Both the position numbers and the translations under genes were made by a program. The notes under the pieces are model-generated. The model saw nothing but the letters and a program-made list of their open reading frames with translations, searched no databases and was not told the origin of the DNA. 64,000 bases of DNA, taken from positions 120,666 to 184,665 of the forward strand of contig JAHFTW010000004.1 of NCBI GenBank assembly GCA_023269235.1. The letters run 5' to 3'. Positions within the stretch are counted from its first letter, which is position 1, and the number at the start of each line of letters is the position of its first letter. Positions 53,098 to 60,480 of this stretch are shown piece by piece. The stretch comes from Thermoplasmata archaeon. GTDB taxonomy: Archaea; Thermoplasmatota; E2; JACPAO01; JAHFTW01.

Positions 53098-53928
53098 CTA
53101 GACGATGCGCTCGAGGGTCTCCAGCTTGAACCCGTCCGTCGTGACCTCGTACGTGCTCACGCCGATGCCGACGGTGCGGTTCTTCACCTTTTTGACCATG
53201 AAGAAACGCTCGAACGTGGTGCCCTTGCGGGTGACCTCGAGCTCGATGAGGCAGTCCGCCAGCAGCTCGATGCGCCGTTCCGTGTTGGCGCCGTGCGCGC
53301 CCTTCGCGAGGACCAGCAGAAGGAGACCGCCCTGCTTCGAGTTGGCCGCCTTGAGCGCCGTGAGCGCGGAGACGACCTGGTCCACGGAGTAGAGGTTGAG
53401 GAAGAAGTCGAGGGAGTGGATGACGACGCGGTCGGGGGTGCGGATGCGGCCGTAGGGCTCCATGAGCCGGCCGAGGTAGTCGGTGCTGTGCACGTGCGGC
53501 CCCGTGGGGTGCGCGGCGCTGGGGGCGTCGCGCGGCTTGAGAAGGTCGAGGCTCGTGGTGCCCTCCACCAGGTCGCGGGGGTCGAACCCTCGCTTCGGCG
53601 CGGCGGGGGCGGGCGACGTCTTGGCGCGGTCCATCTCCCGCTGCTGTGCCTCCATCATCGCCTCGGCGAAGTCGCTTTGCAGGTCGGAGATCTGCACGGT
53701 GGCGAAATCCCAGCCCGCCTGGCCGACGGCCGCGGTGACCTCGCGGGCCGACTCGTCCGTGGTGATGTAGAGCACGCGCTCGCCCTTGTGGCCCTGCGCG
53801 AACTGCTTGGCGAAGATCTCGGAGCCGGAGCCGACCGGGGCCAGCAGGAGGGTCGTGAAGCCGCGCGGCAGGCCGCCCTTGAGGAAGGTGTCGAGGGCGG
53901 GGACGCCGGTCGTGAGCCCGTCGCTCAC
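53098..53928 (-). CDS. KaiC-like protein with degenerate Walker A
   Basis: 276 residues with the KaiC/RecA core layout (GLTTGVPALDTFLKGGLPRGFTTLLLAPVGSGSEIF...RVLYITTDES...RVVIHSLDFFLNLY...LIELEVTRKGTTFERFFMVKKVKNR). The P-loop reads APVGSGSE (30-37): Ser36 and Glu37 replace the catalytic Lys and Thr/Ser, so ATP hydrolysis is unlikely. GTG 53928 overlaps the stop of the intact KaiC-like gene (GTGA), suggesting a heteromeric active/inactive pair. This recalls ArlH in archaellum loci, although ArlH keeps a P-loop. Confidence 0.82.
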   Translation of the reverse strand: MSDGLTTGVPALDTFLKGGLPRGFTTLLLAPVGSGSEIFAKQFAQGHKGERVLYITTDESAREVTAAVGQAGWDFATVQISDLQSDFAEAMMEAQQREMDRAKTSPAPAAPKRGFDPRDLVEGTTSLDLLKPRDAPSAAHPTGPHVHSTDYLGRLMEPYGRIRTPDRVVIHSLDFFLNLYSVDQVVSALTALKAANSKQGGLLLLVLAKGAHGANTERRIELLADCLIELEVTRKGTTFERFFMVKKVKNRTVGIGVSTYEVTTDGFKLETLERIV

Positions 53929-54671
53929 ACCTTCGCCTCCCCGAACTTCTTCAGCAGGGGAGCCAAGCTGATGCCGTACTCGGAGAGGTCCATCATGAAC
54001 TTCGCGCGGCTGTGCTCGGTGCCGCGCATCTTGATGACCTGCAGGGTGCGCACCAGGTCGTTGTTGCGCTCCAGCTCGGAGAGGAAGATGATGCCGTCGC
54101 CGATGAACTCCTCCACGCCGAACATGCTGTACTTCAGTTCGCGGGGCGGCGTCTCGGAGGTGAGGATGGTGGTGCAACCCAGCTGGGACAGGCTAAGGCC
54201 GAGGCGGAAGACGAAGTCGCGGATGCGGCCGGTGGACTCGATGCGCTGGCAGATGGCCGTGATGGAGTCCACGACGAGGCGCTTCACCTTGTATTCCTTG
54301 ACGATGGCCTCGAGCGCCTCGATGAGCGCCGCGCCGTCAAGGGCGGTGCCGCTGGCCGTGTCGCCGCCCATGCCCATGCGCTGCAAGACAGCGCGCAGGT
54401 CCACGAGGCGCACGAGCCCTTTTTTGAAGAATTCCGGGCGCATGAACTGGTACTCGAGGGCGTTGCGCTCGAGGATTTGCACCGGCTCCGTGACCGAGAG
54501 GAAGAGCCCGTTCTCGCCCTGCTCGGCGCCGTGGGCAAGGTATTGCAGGGTCAACGTGGTCTTGCCCATCCCCGAGCCGCCTGCGAGGAGGACGACGTTC
54601 GAGACCGGGATGCCACCGCGCAGGATCTCATCGAGCTCCTGGATGCCGGTGGGGACCCGCTGGATGGACAT
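53925..54671 (-). CDS. KaiC-like RecA-family ATPase
   Basis: 248 residues, a single KaiC domain. Walker A GGSGMGKTT (31-39, Lys37), Walker B RLVVDSIT, N-terminal PTGIQELDEILRGGIP and C-terminal IKMRGTEHSRAKFMMDLSEYGI are all canonical. ATG 54671 sits ~33 nt after a TATA-like GCTTTAAG (54701-54708), so this pair may be transcribed apart from the pilin genes upstream. Relatives include ArlH and bacterial/archaeal signal-transduction KaiCs. Adjacent pilins and an ArlI-type ATPase support a role in appendage control. Confidence 0.9.
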   Translation of the reverse strand: MSIQRVPTGIQELDEILRGGIPVSNVVLLAGGSGMGKTTLTLQYLAHGAEQGENGLFLSVTEPVQILERNALEYQFMRPEFFKKGLVRLVDLRAVLQRMGMGGDTASGTALDGAALIEALEAIVKEYKVKRLVVDSITAICQRIESTGRIRDFVFRLGLSLSQLGCTTILTSETPPRELKYSMFGVEEFIGDGIIFLSELERNNDLVRTLQVIKMRGTEHSRAKFMMDLSEYGISLAPLLKKFGEAKV

Positions 54672-54749
54672 GGCGCCATGCATCCGACCGGATGCCTGGA
54701 CTTAAAGCGGAAGGTCCGTCGCGTCGGAGGATGGACGGCGTCGTCGAGC

Positions 54750-56054
54750 TCATGCGACTTTGAAGGACGCTTGAATGATCTGGAGGTGGATCAGCCACGC
54801 CGAGGTGAGCGTCAGGCTGGCCGTGGTGCCCGAACCGCCGGCGACGGCGCCCGCCCCGGACACTAGGATCTGGTCGGAGAAGAACTGCCGCCAGGCCATG
54901 GCGTTCGGGGTGGTGAGCGTCAGGCTGGCGCCGCTCGCGGCGAGGAGGACATCGGTCTGGCCGACATAGGTGAGACTGGCCGTCGCGTCCTGGGTGCCGC
55001 CCACGGAGCCCGACCCCGTCATCTCGACGAGGGTCCAGCGCAGGTAGTTCGTCCCGCCCACGCTCTTCATCGTGAAGGAAGGGGCGACCGTGACGCCAGC
55101 CACGGTGCCCCCGGCCGCCGTGACGACCGCGCCGCCCTCGAAGCTGACCTCCTGGTTCGGGTAGTGGAAGTAGCTTGGCGAGAAGACCAAGCGGTCGCCG
55201 GTGTGGGTCGGGTTGAACGTGGTGCTCACGCCCGTGCCCTTCGTGGACTCCATCCCGCTCGTGTCCTGCCAGACTGCCGTGTAGGTGCTGCCGGCGGCCT
55301 GGGCGCCCGTCGTGAAGGCGAGCGCGAAGGGCGCCTTGAGACGGGCCGCCGCGGAGGCGAAGCCGTAGAGCGGGTTGAGGAGGTCCACGCGGTAGCCGGA
55401 GAGGGCGGTTCCCGTCGTGCAGAGCAGCGTCGAGGTCGCCGGGCCGACGGTGATGGCCACCTCGTTGCCGGTGCCGCACGTGGCCGCGGAAGCGGAGAGA
55501 CTTAGGACGGCAACGACGTTCGGGTTCACGCCATCGGAGGCCGTCGCGGTCACGGTCGCGGTGGCCGTGTTCGTGGTCGTGAAGGCGACCAGGAGCGCCT
55601 CGAGCGCGACGATGCAGTTGCCGCTGCACGGCGGGGTGGAGACTCCTTGCGACGGGGACGCGGCGGCGGCGCCGTCGTTGAGGAAGAGCGCCGCGGAGGG
55701 AAAACTCGCGGACACGATGAGGCCCGCGGCGGTGCCGCTCGTCGTCGCGGCGAGCGTCCCGCGCGCCGGCGTCGTCTGCAGCAGCGGCACGGTGGGCGTG
55801 CCAAGCGTCACGGCCACGCTGACCGGGCCAGGGTCGTGGCGGCTTGCGAGCCCCTCGAGGCTGGTGCGCAGGCCGCCGAGGCCCTGCACGACGCCGAGTT
55901 GGTGGTTGTGCTCGTTGTCGGCCTCCCACTGCGGGAGCGTCTGCACCGAGTACATCACCATCACGGTGGTGAAGAGGGCGAAGATGAGGACGGCGGAGAC
56001 GACGGCGGAGACGGCCTCGTCGTCGCGGGCGAGGGCGCGGCGGTTGGCCTTCAT
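54750..56054 (-). CDS. Large archaeal pilin-like protein
   Basis: 434 residues. The N-terminus RRALARDDEAVSAVVSAVLIFAL is an archaeal type IV pilin-like (class III) signal: basic residues, acidic pair, then a ~20-residue hydrophobic helix; processing by a prepilin peptidase is predicted near Asp-Asp-Glu-Ala. The mature domain is Ser/Thr/Gly/Val-rich with four cysteines and is much larger than ordinary pilins (~120-200). Its ATG overlaps the stop of the giant pilin-like gene (ATGA). It resembles DUF7289-type haloarchaeal pilins. Confidence 0.78.
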   Translation of the reverse strand: MKANRRALARDDEAVSAVVSAVLIFALFTTVMVMYSVQTLPQWEADNEHNHQLGVVQGLGGLRTSLEGLASRHDPGPVSVAVTLGTPTVPLLQTTPARGTLAATTSGTAAGLIVSASFPSAALFLNDGAAAASPSQGVSTPPCSGNCIVALEALLVAFTTTNTATATVTATASDGVNPNVVAVLSLSASAATCGTGNEVAITVGPATSTLLCTTGTALSGYRVDLLNPLYGFASAAARLKAPFALAFTTGAQAAGSTYTAVWQDTSGMESTKGTGVSTTFNPTHTGDRLVFSPSYFHYPNQEVSFEGGAVVTAAGGTVAGVTVAPSFTMKSVGGTNYLRWTLVEMTGSGSVGGTQDATASLTYVGQTDVLLAASGASLTLTTPNAMAWRQFFSDQILVSGAGAVAGGSGTTASLTLTSAWLIHLQIIQASFKVA

Positions 56055-59000
56055 TCCGTTCCTCCCGAGGCTGGGAGCCCGGTGACGTAGGTGGCGCTGT
56101 TGTTGGGGTTCACCTTGAGCTTGTTGTTGGCGTCCACGAAGGTCGCGCCGGCGACGTCCACTTTGAACCCGCCCGACGTGGGGACCGTGGAGATGAGGTT
56201 GTTCGTCGTGGGCGAGACGGGCGCCTTGAGCGTCGCGCTCTTGAGCGAGATGCCTCCCGCCGAGGCGGTGAAGGTGTCGTCGTCTTTGCTCGTGCCCAGG
56301 CTCTGGAACGTGGCGGAGTCCAGGGTGATCGAGCCTCCGGTGACGACGAACCGCTTGCTCGCCAGGAACCCCGTGCAGCCGGACGGCGTGCTCGGTCCTT
56401 TGGCGGACAAGGCTCCGGAGCCTGCCGCGATGGTGATGTCCTGGCTGTTCTGGGACGTCATGCAGGCGCCATCAAGGGTGACGCCGACGCCGGTCACGTC
56501 CACGGAGGAAGTGCCGATCGCCTTCGCGTTCTTGGCGGAGAGGCTGCCGCTCGCGGTGAATGTCATCGCGTTGCTGCCCCCCGTGGTGTAGGTGCCGGAG
56601 TCGAGGACCAGCGTTGCGCCGCGGATGCACACTTGGCCGGTGGCGGCGAGCGTCGAGCCGGTGGTCGTGATTGTGGTCGAGGATGAGCCGCCGCACGCGG
56701 AGCCGGGTCCGACGACGATGTCCTGGTTGCTGCCGCCCGTCGCGAAGGCGGCCGAGGTCGCGGTGATGGGCCCGGTCCCGCTGAAGACGATGGTGCCGCT
56801 GGAGCTGTAGCCCGTGCAACCGGACCGGGTGCTAGGCCCATTGGCGGAGATGCCGCCTGAGCCGCCCGTGACCTTGAGGGCGTTCGCGCTGCCCTGCGTG
56901 GTGAGGCACGCGCCGTCCACGTTGACGGTCGCGGCGTTGAGGCAAAGCGAGCTGGAGGAGACGACCTTGGCGTTCTTTGCGCTCAGGGTGCCGGTCGGCG
57001 TGTTGGTGCAGGTTGGGCCGACCTGCAGGGCGTACCCCGAGCCGCCGGTGCTGATGGTGGCCCCGTCAAAGGTCATGCTGGATCCGGTCGCGGTGAAGGT
57101 CTGCCCTGCGGTGAGCGTTCCCGTGAACGTGACCGCCCCGCCCGTGAGGATCGTGGCGCCGCCGGAGGCGACCGTCGCCCCCGTCCCCGCGATCGCCGTG
57201 GGGCCCGTCAGCGTCAGGTCGCCGGTGCCGCTGGTGGTGAGCTGCGTGTTCGTCAGGGTGAGCGTCGTCGCTGCGGTGAGCAGGAGGTTCCCGCCGGACT
57301 GGAACTTCGCGCTCGTGGCGGAGAGGCCCGTCGTGGCCGCGGTGATTTTGATCTGGTTCCCGGTCGTCGAGCTTCCCGTCGTCGTGAACGTGTTCCCGTT
57401 CAGGGTGACCGAGGCGCCGCTGAGCACGATGGCGCCGGGGGAGTTCAGGCAGTAGGGGGTTGAGCAGAGCGAGCCCGGGCCGGTGGCTGTGAGGGCGCCC
57501 GAGCCGGCGTCGAGCGTGATGTCCTGGCCGTTGCCGGAGGCCATCTTCGCGTTGGAGGCGTCCAGGCCCACCCCGGTGAGGCTGATGGCGCCCCCCGCCT
57601 GCAGGTTGGCGCCGACGGCGGTGAGCGTGCTGGTCGCGGTCGCGGTGACCTTGTTGCTGCCGCCGGCAGCGAAGGTGTTGCCGTCAAGGGCGATGGCGGA
57701 TCCCTTGAGGATGACTTGGCCCGAGCTGGAGATGCAGGTGGAGGAGGTGCATGCCGCCCCCGGGCCGGTGAGCGTCAGCGGCCCGGAGCCGGCGTCCAGC
57801 GTGAGGTCCCTGTTCGACCCGCCCGTCGCGACCTTGGCGCCGGCCATCGCGACCCCGACTCCCTGCACGGTGACCGTCGTCGGGGAGGAGACCTGGGCGT
57901 TCGTCATCGTGACGAAGCCGCCGTTGCCGGTCGCGCTCGCGTCCACCTTGACCAGGTTGGTGCTACCGCCGGCCGTGAGCTTGACGCCTGTGAGGTCGGT
58001 CGTGGACTGCGTGGTGATGGTGATGGTGCCGGAGGCGGCCATCGTCACGCCGCTGCCCGCGGTCATGGCGCCTGCGCTCGTGAGGACGATGTCCTTGTCG
58101 GAGCCCTGCGTCGTGAAGGTCGGCGTGCCGACGATGGTCAGCGGCTGGAGGTTCTTCGACTGGAGGGTGAGGGCGCTCGTGGTGCTGGTCATGCTCACCG
58201 CGACGGTGAGTTCGCCGCCCGCGACGAACGACAGCGAGGAGGCGGTGAGGGATCCGACCGAGGGCGGGATGACGAGGCCGTTGCTGCCCGTCGTCGTGCA
58301 ACCCAGATTGCAGGAGTAGCCGGTGCCCGTCGTCGTGCTGCTGCTGGTGATGGCGCTCGTCGCGATGAGCGTCTCGCCCGAGTCGTACTGGAAGTTGTTG
58401 TTGCCGTCCACGAACGCCTGTCCGGGGTCGTTGAGGGTCGGGTCGATCTTGTCCGACTTCACGGCGGAGTTGCCGGTGTTGCCGCTCACGTCCTTGATGC
58501 CCGTCACCTGGTACACGAGGTACTTGTTCAGGTTGGCCGCCCAATTCTGCGCCGGGATGGTGTCCTGCCAGGTGTGGGAGCCGGTGAGGGTCATGGCGCC
58601 GACGTCGGTGGTGGGCGAGGTCACGCTGGCCTGGATGTCCCACTTCAGGTGTGGGGCGATGGCGTCGTTGACTCCGGAGCAGGCGTCGGCCGCGACGACG
58701 GTGACCACGACGGAGCCCGTGGAGGAGACGGTGAGGTCGCTGGGGCTCGCCGTGACGGACGAGACCGTTGGTGCCGTGACGTCGGGCATGCAGCCGGACG
58801 TCGTCGTGGAGGAGCTGGAACTCGTGGAGGTGGCGGTGGTGGCGCCGCTGGGCATGTCGCCGATGAGGAGCAGGCCCGCGAAGATGATCTGGGCCCCGCG
58901 GACATCGTCGGTGGGGAGGTAAAGGCAGGTGGCCCCGGTGCCCTGCACGCAGAGCGTCTCTCCGACCTCCCAGGTTGGCCCAATGGCGCTGAAATGGGAA

Positions 59001-59269
59001 TCGGCCAACGTGTACGAGTAGACCGTGCCGCCCTTGTTGACCTGGAGCGTCGCCCCGGTCGGGATGGCCTCCCCCCCCTTGTTCGTGAAGAGAAACGAGC
59101 CGGCGCCGGAGGTCGTGTCCTTCTGGACCGCGAGCTCCGTGCGTGGCGCGTGCGGTTGGCCTTGGAAGTAGGCGAGGACGACGATGCTGACGCCAGCGAA
59201 GACGACGAGGGTGATGCCGAGCATCAGGACGGTCCCGATGACACTGGAGACCGCCTTGTCGTCGCTCAT
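56051..59269 (-). CDS. Giant pilin/beta-solenoid adhesin fusion
   Basis: 1072 residues from ATG 59269, which lies ~32 nt after the strong TATA box TTTATAT; an upstream ATG (59299) is inside the box. The N-terminus (MSDDKAVSSVIGTVLMLGITLVVFAGVSIVVL in pattern) is an archaeal pilin signal and helix. A Ser/Thr linker and a possible Ig-like domain (TAPTVSSVTASPSDLTV) follow, then ~750 residues of Ser/Thr/Gly-rich short-strand repeats typical of beta-solenoid adhesins, including imperfect ~100-residue units with paired cysteines. It is probably a tip or stalk adhesin assembled by the neighbouring secretion ATPase. I know of no named family with this fusion. Confidence 0.8.
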   Translation of the reverse strand: MSDDKAVSSVIGTVLMLGITLVVFAGVSIVVLAYFQGQPHAPRTELAVQKDTTSGAGSFLFTNKGGEAIPTGATLQVNKGGTVYSYTLADSHFSAIGPTWEVGETLCVQGTGATCLYLPTDDVRGAQIIFAGLLLIGDMPSGATTATSTSSSSSTTTSGCMPDVTAPTVSSVTASPSDLTVSSTGSVVVTVVAADACSGVNDAIAPHLKWDIQASVTSPTTDVGAMTLTGSHTWQDTIPAQNWAANLNKYLVYQVTGIKDVSGNTGNSAVKSDKIDPTLNDPGQAFVDGNNNFQYDSGETLIATSAITSSSTTTGTGYSCNLGCTTTGSNGLVIPPSVGSLTASSLSFVAGGELTVAVSMTSTTSALTLQSKNLQPLTIVGTPTFTTQGSDKDIVLTSAGAMTAGSGVTMAASGTITITTQSTTDLTGVKLTAGGSTNLVKVDASATGNGGFVTMTNAQVSSPTTVTVQGVGVAMAGAKVATGGSNRDLTLDAGSGPLTLTGPGAACTSSTCISSSGQVILKGSAIALDGNTFAAGGSNKVTATATSTLTAVGANLQAGGAISLTGVGLDASNAKMASGNGQDITLDAGSGALTATGPGSLCSTPYCLNSPGAIVLSGASVTLNGNTFTTTGSSTTGNQIKITAATTGLSATSAKFQSGGNLLLTAATTLTLTNTQLTTSGTGDLTLTGPTAIAGTGATVASGGATILTGGAVTFTGTLTAGQTFTATGSSMTFDGATISTGGSGYALQVGPTCTNTPTGTLSAKNAKVVSSSSLCLNAATVNVDGACLTTQGSANALKVTGGSGGISANGPSTRSGCTGYSSSGTIVFSGTGPITATSAAFATGGSNQDIVVGPGSACGGSSSTTITTTGSTLAATGQVCIRGATLVLDSGTYTTGGSNAMTFTASGSLSAKNAKAIGTSSVDVTGVGVTLDGACMTSQNSQDITIAAGSGALSAKGPSTPSGCTGFLASKRFVVTGGSITLDSATFQSLGTSKDDDTFTASAGGISLKSATLKAPVSPTTNNLISTVPTSGGFKVDVAGATFVDANNKLKVNPNNSATYVTGLPASGGTE
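56360..57930 (-). repeat. Imperfect ~100-residue repeats in giant pilin-like protein
   Basis: At least four units share 'L-A-(K)NA/GA ... GVGV-(L)DGA ... SQDITLDAGSGALTA-GP' followed by a Cys-containing turn: near 57780, 57480, 56830 and 56390 (plus-strand centres). DNA identity is low, protein pattern high, implying old duplication. Confidence 0.6.
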
Positions 59270-59296
59270 GGCACGCGGTTCGACCAACGTTTCCTC

Positions 59297-59306
59297 CATA
59301 TAAACA
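59297..59306 (-). promoter_or_regulatory. TATA box of the pilin operon
   Basis: GTTTATATGG on the minus strand predicts a transcript start near 59274, five bases before ATG 59269. Confidence 0.6.
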
Positions 59307-59382
59307 AGGGTTCCACAGTTCGTGGCTGCCAGGTGGCGGGCGTGCAAGAGGCCAAGCTCAAGAACGGCCCACGAATGGAGAC

Positions 59383-60480
59383 GTGGTGGAACCGGACTCC
59401 GAGGGACCTTCCCAGGACGAGCTCCTTGCCCTGTTCCGGGCGCGCCGCGAGCAGAAGGCCGCCGCGAAGACGTCCGACGACCAGGCGCTCGCCTCCGCCC
59501 TCGGCTCCTCGAAGACCGCCTCCTCGGCCCCGCCGGCCGCGACGCACCACTCGGCCCCCTCGCTCCACGCCGCCCCGGCTTCGCCCTCGAGCCCTCCCGC
59601 CCGAGCGGTGGCCCCGGCCCCTCCTCCAGCCTCCGTCACAATCCCTGCCCCCGAGCCGTCCCCGCGGGCCAGCCCGCCCGCTCCGGCGCCAGTCGCCCAG
59701 TCCATCGCCCTCCGCCCCGCCTCGTCGCCCGGCCTCAGCCTCGCGGCCGCGGGCCCGGTCCTGCGCCTCTCCGACCGCCTTCTCGAGGACGCGCAGGTCA
59801 CGAGCCGCGGCTCCGTCTGGGGGCGCCGCATCGGCTTCCTGTTCGCCTGCGCAGGCCTACTCGCCCTCGCCATCGAACGCCGCGCGACGCTGCAGAACGG
59901 CGTCCAGTACACGCTGGGTCGAACGGCGCTCCCGGCCCTTCTCGTCCCCGTGGCCCTTGCGCTCGTCGGCGTCGTCCTGATGGCGCTCTTCACCGTGCTT
60001 CCGCCGGGCCGCCGCCTCACGGTGCGCTTCGCCGCGAGCCAAAAGGAAGAGTGGGAGCGCGTGCAGACCGAGGCGCGGCGCCTCCGCCTGCTAGGGGCGT
60101 TCGGCGTCGCCATCCTCTTCCTCGGCCTCCTGGGCCTTGCCACCGCTTACGCCTTGATGCCGCTGGGCGTCCTCCTTCTCGCCGCCGCTGCGGGCGCCAT
60201 CGCCGTCGGGCTGTGCGGCCTCGCCGTGACGCTGTGGGCCGCCGGACGCCGCACCGCGGTGCATCGCCTCTACGTCCAGACCATGGTGCTCGCCCGCCTC
60301 GAGGGTTCCGGCCTCGGCCCGGGCGGCGCCCCGGACGGCCGCCTCGGCCCCGTCCTCACGGCCCTCGACTCGCTGCTCGGCTCGCTCCCCGAGGCCGCCG
60401 TCCGGCAGTTCCTCGCCTCGCCGCAGGCGCAGGACTACCTCGACCTCATCGAGGAGTCGTCCGAGGGCCGGCATGGCTGA
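59383..60480 (+). CDS. Membrane protein upstream of secretion ATPase
   Basis: 365 residues, no named family. N-terminal ~125 residues are Pro/Ala/Ser-rich and disordered after a short amphipathic start (SQDELLALFRARREQK). Four transmembrane helices in two hairpins follow (~145-215 and ~235-285), then an Ala/Leu-rich helical tail ending DYLDLIEESSEG. GTG 59383 is the first start; its stop overlaps the ATPase gene by 8 nt. It is probably a dedicated membrane partner of the pilus motor, in the position where archaellum operons carry ArlC-G type accessory genes. Confidence 0.65.
   Translation: MVEPDSEGPSQDELLALFRARREQKAAAKTSDDQALASALGSSKTASSAPPAATHHSAPSLHAAPASPSSPPARAVAPAPPPASVTIPAPEPSPRASPPAPAPVAQSIALRPASSPGLSLAAAGPVLRLSDRLLEDAQVTSRGSVWGRRIGFLFACAGLLALAIERRATLQNGVQYTLGRTALPALLVPVALALVGVVLMALFTVLPPGRRLTVRFAASQKEEWERVQTEARRLRLLGAFGVAILFLGLLGLATAYALMPLGVLLLAAAAGAIAVGLCGLAVTLWAAGRRTAVHRLYVQTMVLARLEGSGLGPGGAPDGRLGPVLTALDSLLGSLPEAAVRQFLASPQAQDYLDLIEESSEGRHG

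Noticed and set aside
53293..54705. Plus-strand open frame across the KaiC-like pair
   Set aside because: Antisense to two well-defined KaiC-family genes.
56360..57930. CRISPR-like or tandem DNA repeat array
   Set aside because: The repeats are conserved at protein level only, with no constant DNA repeat or spacer pattern; they are beta-solenoid coding repeats.
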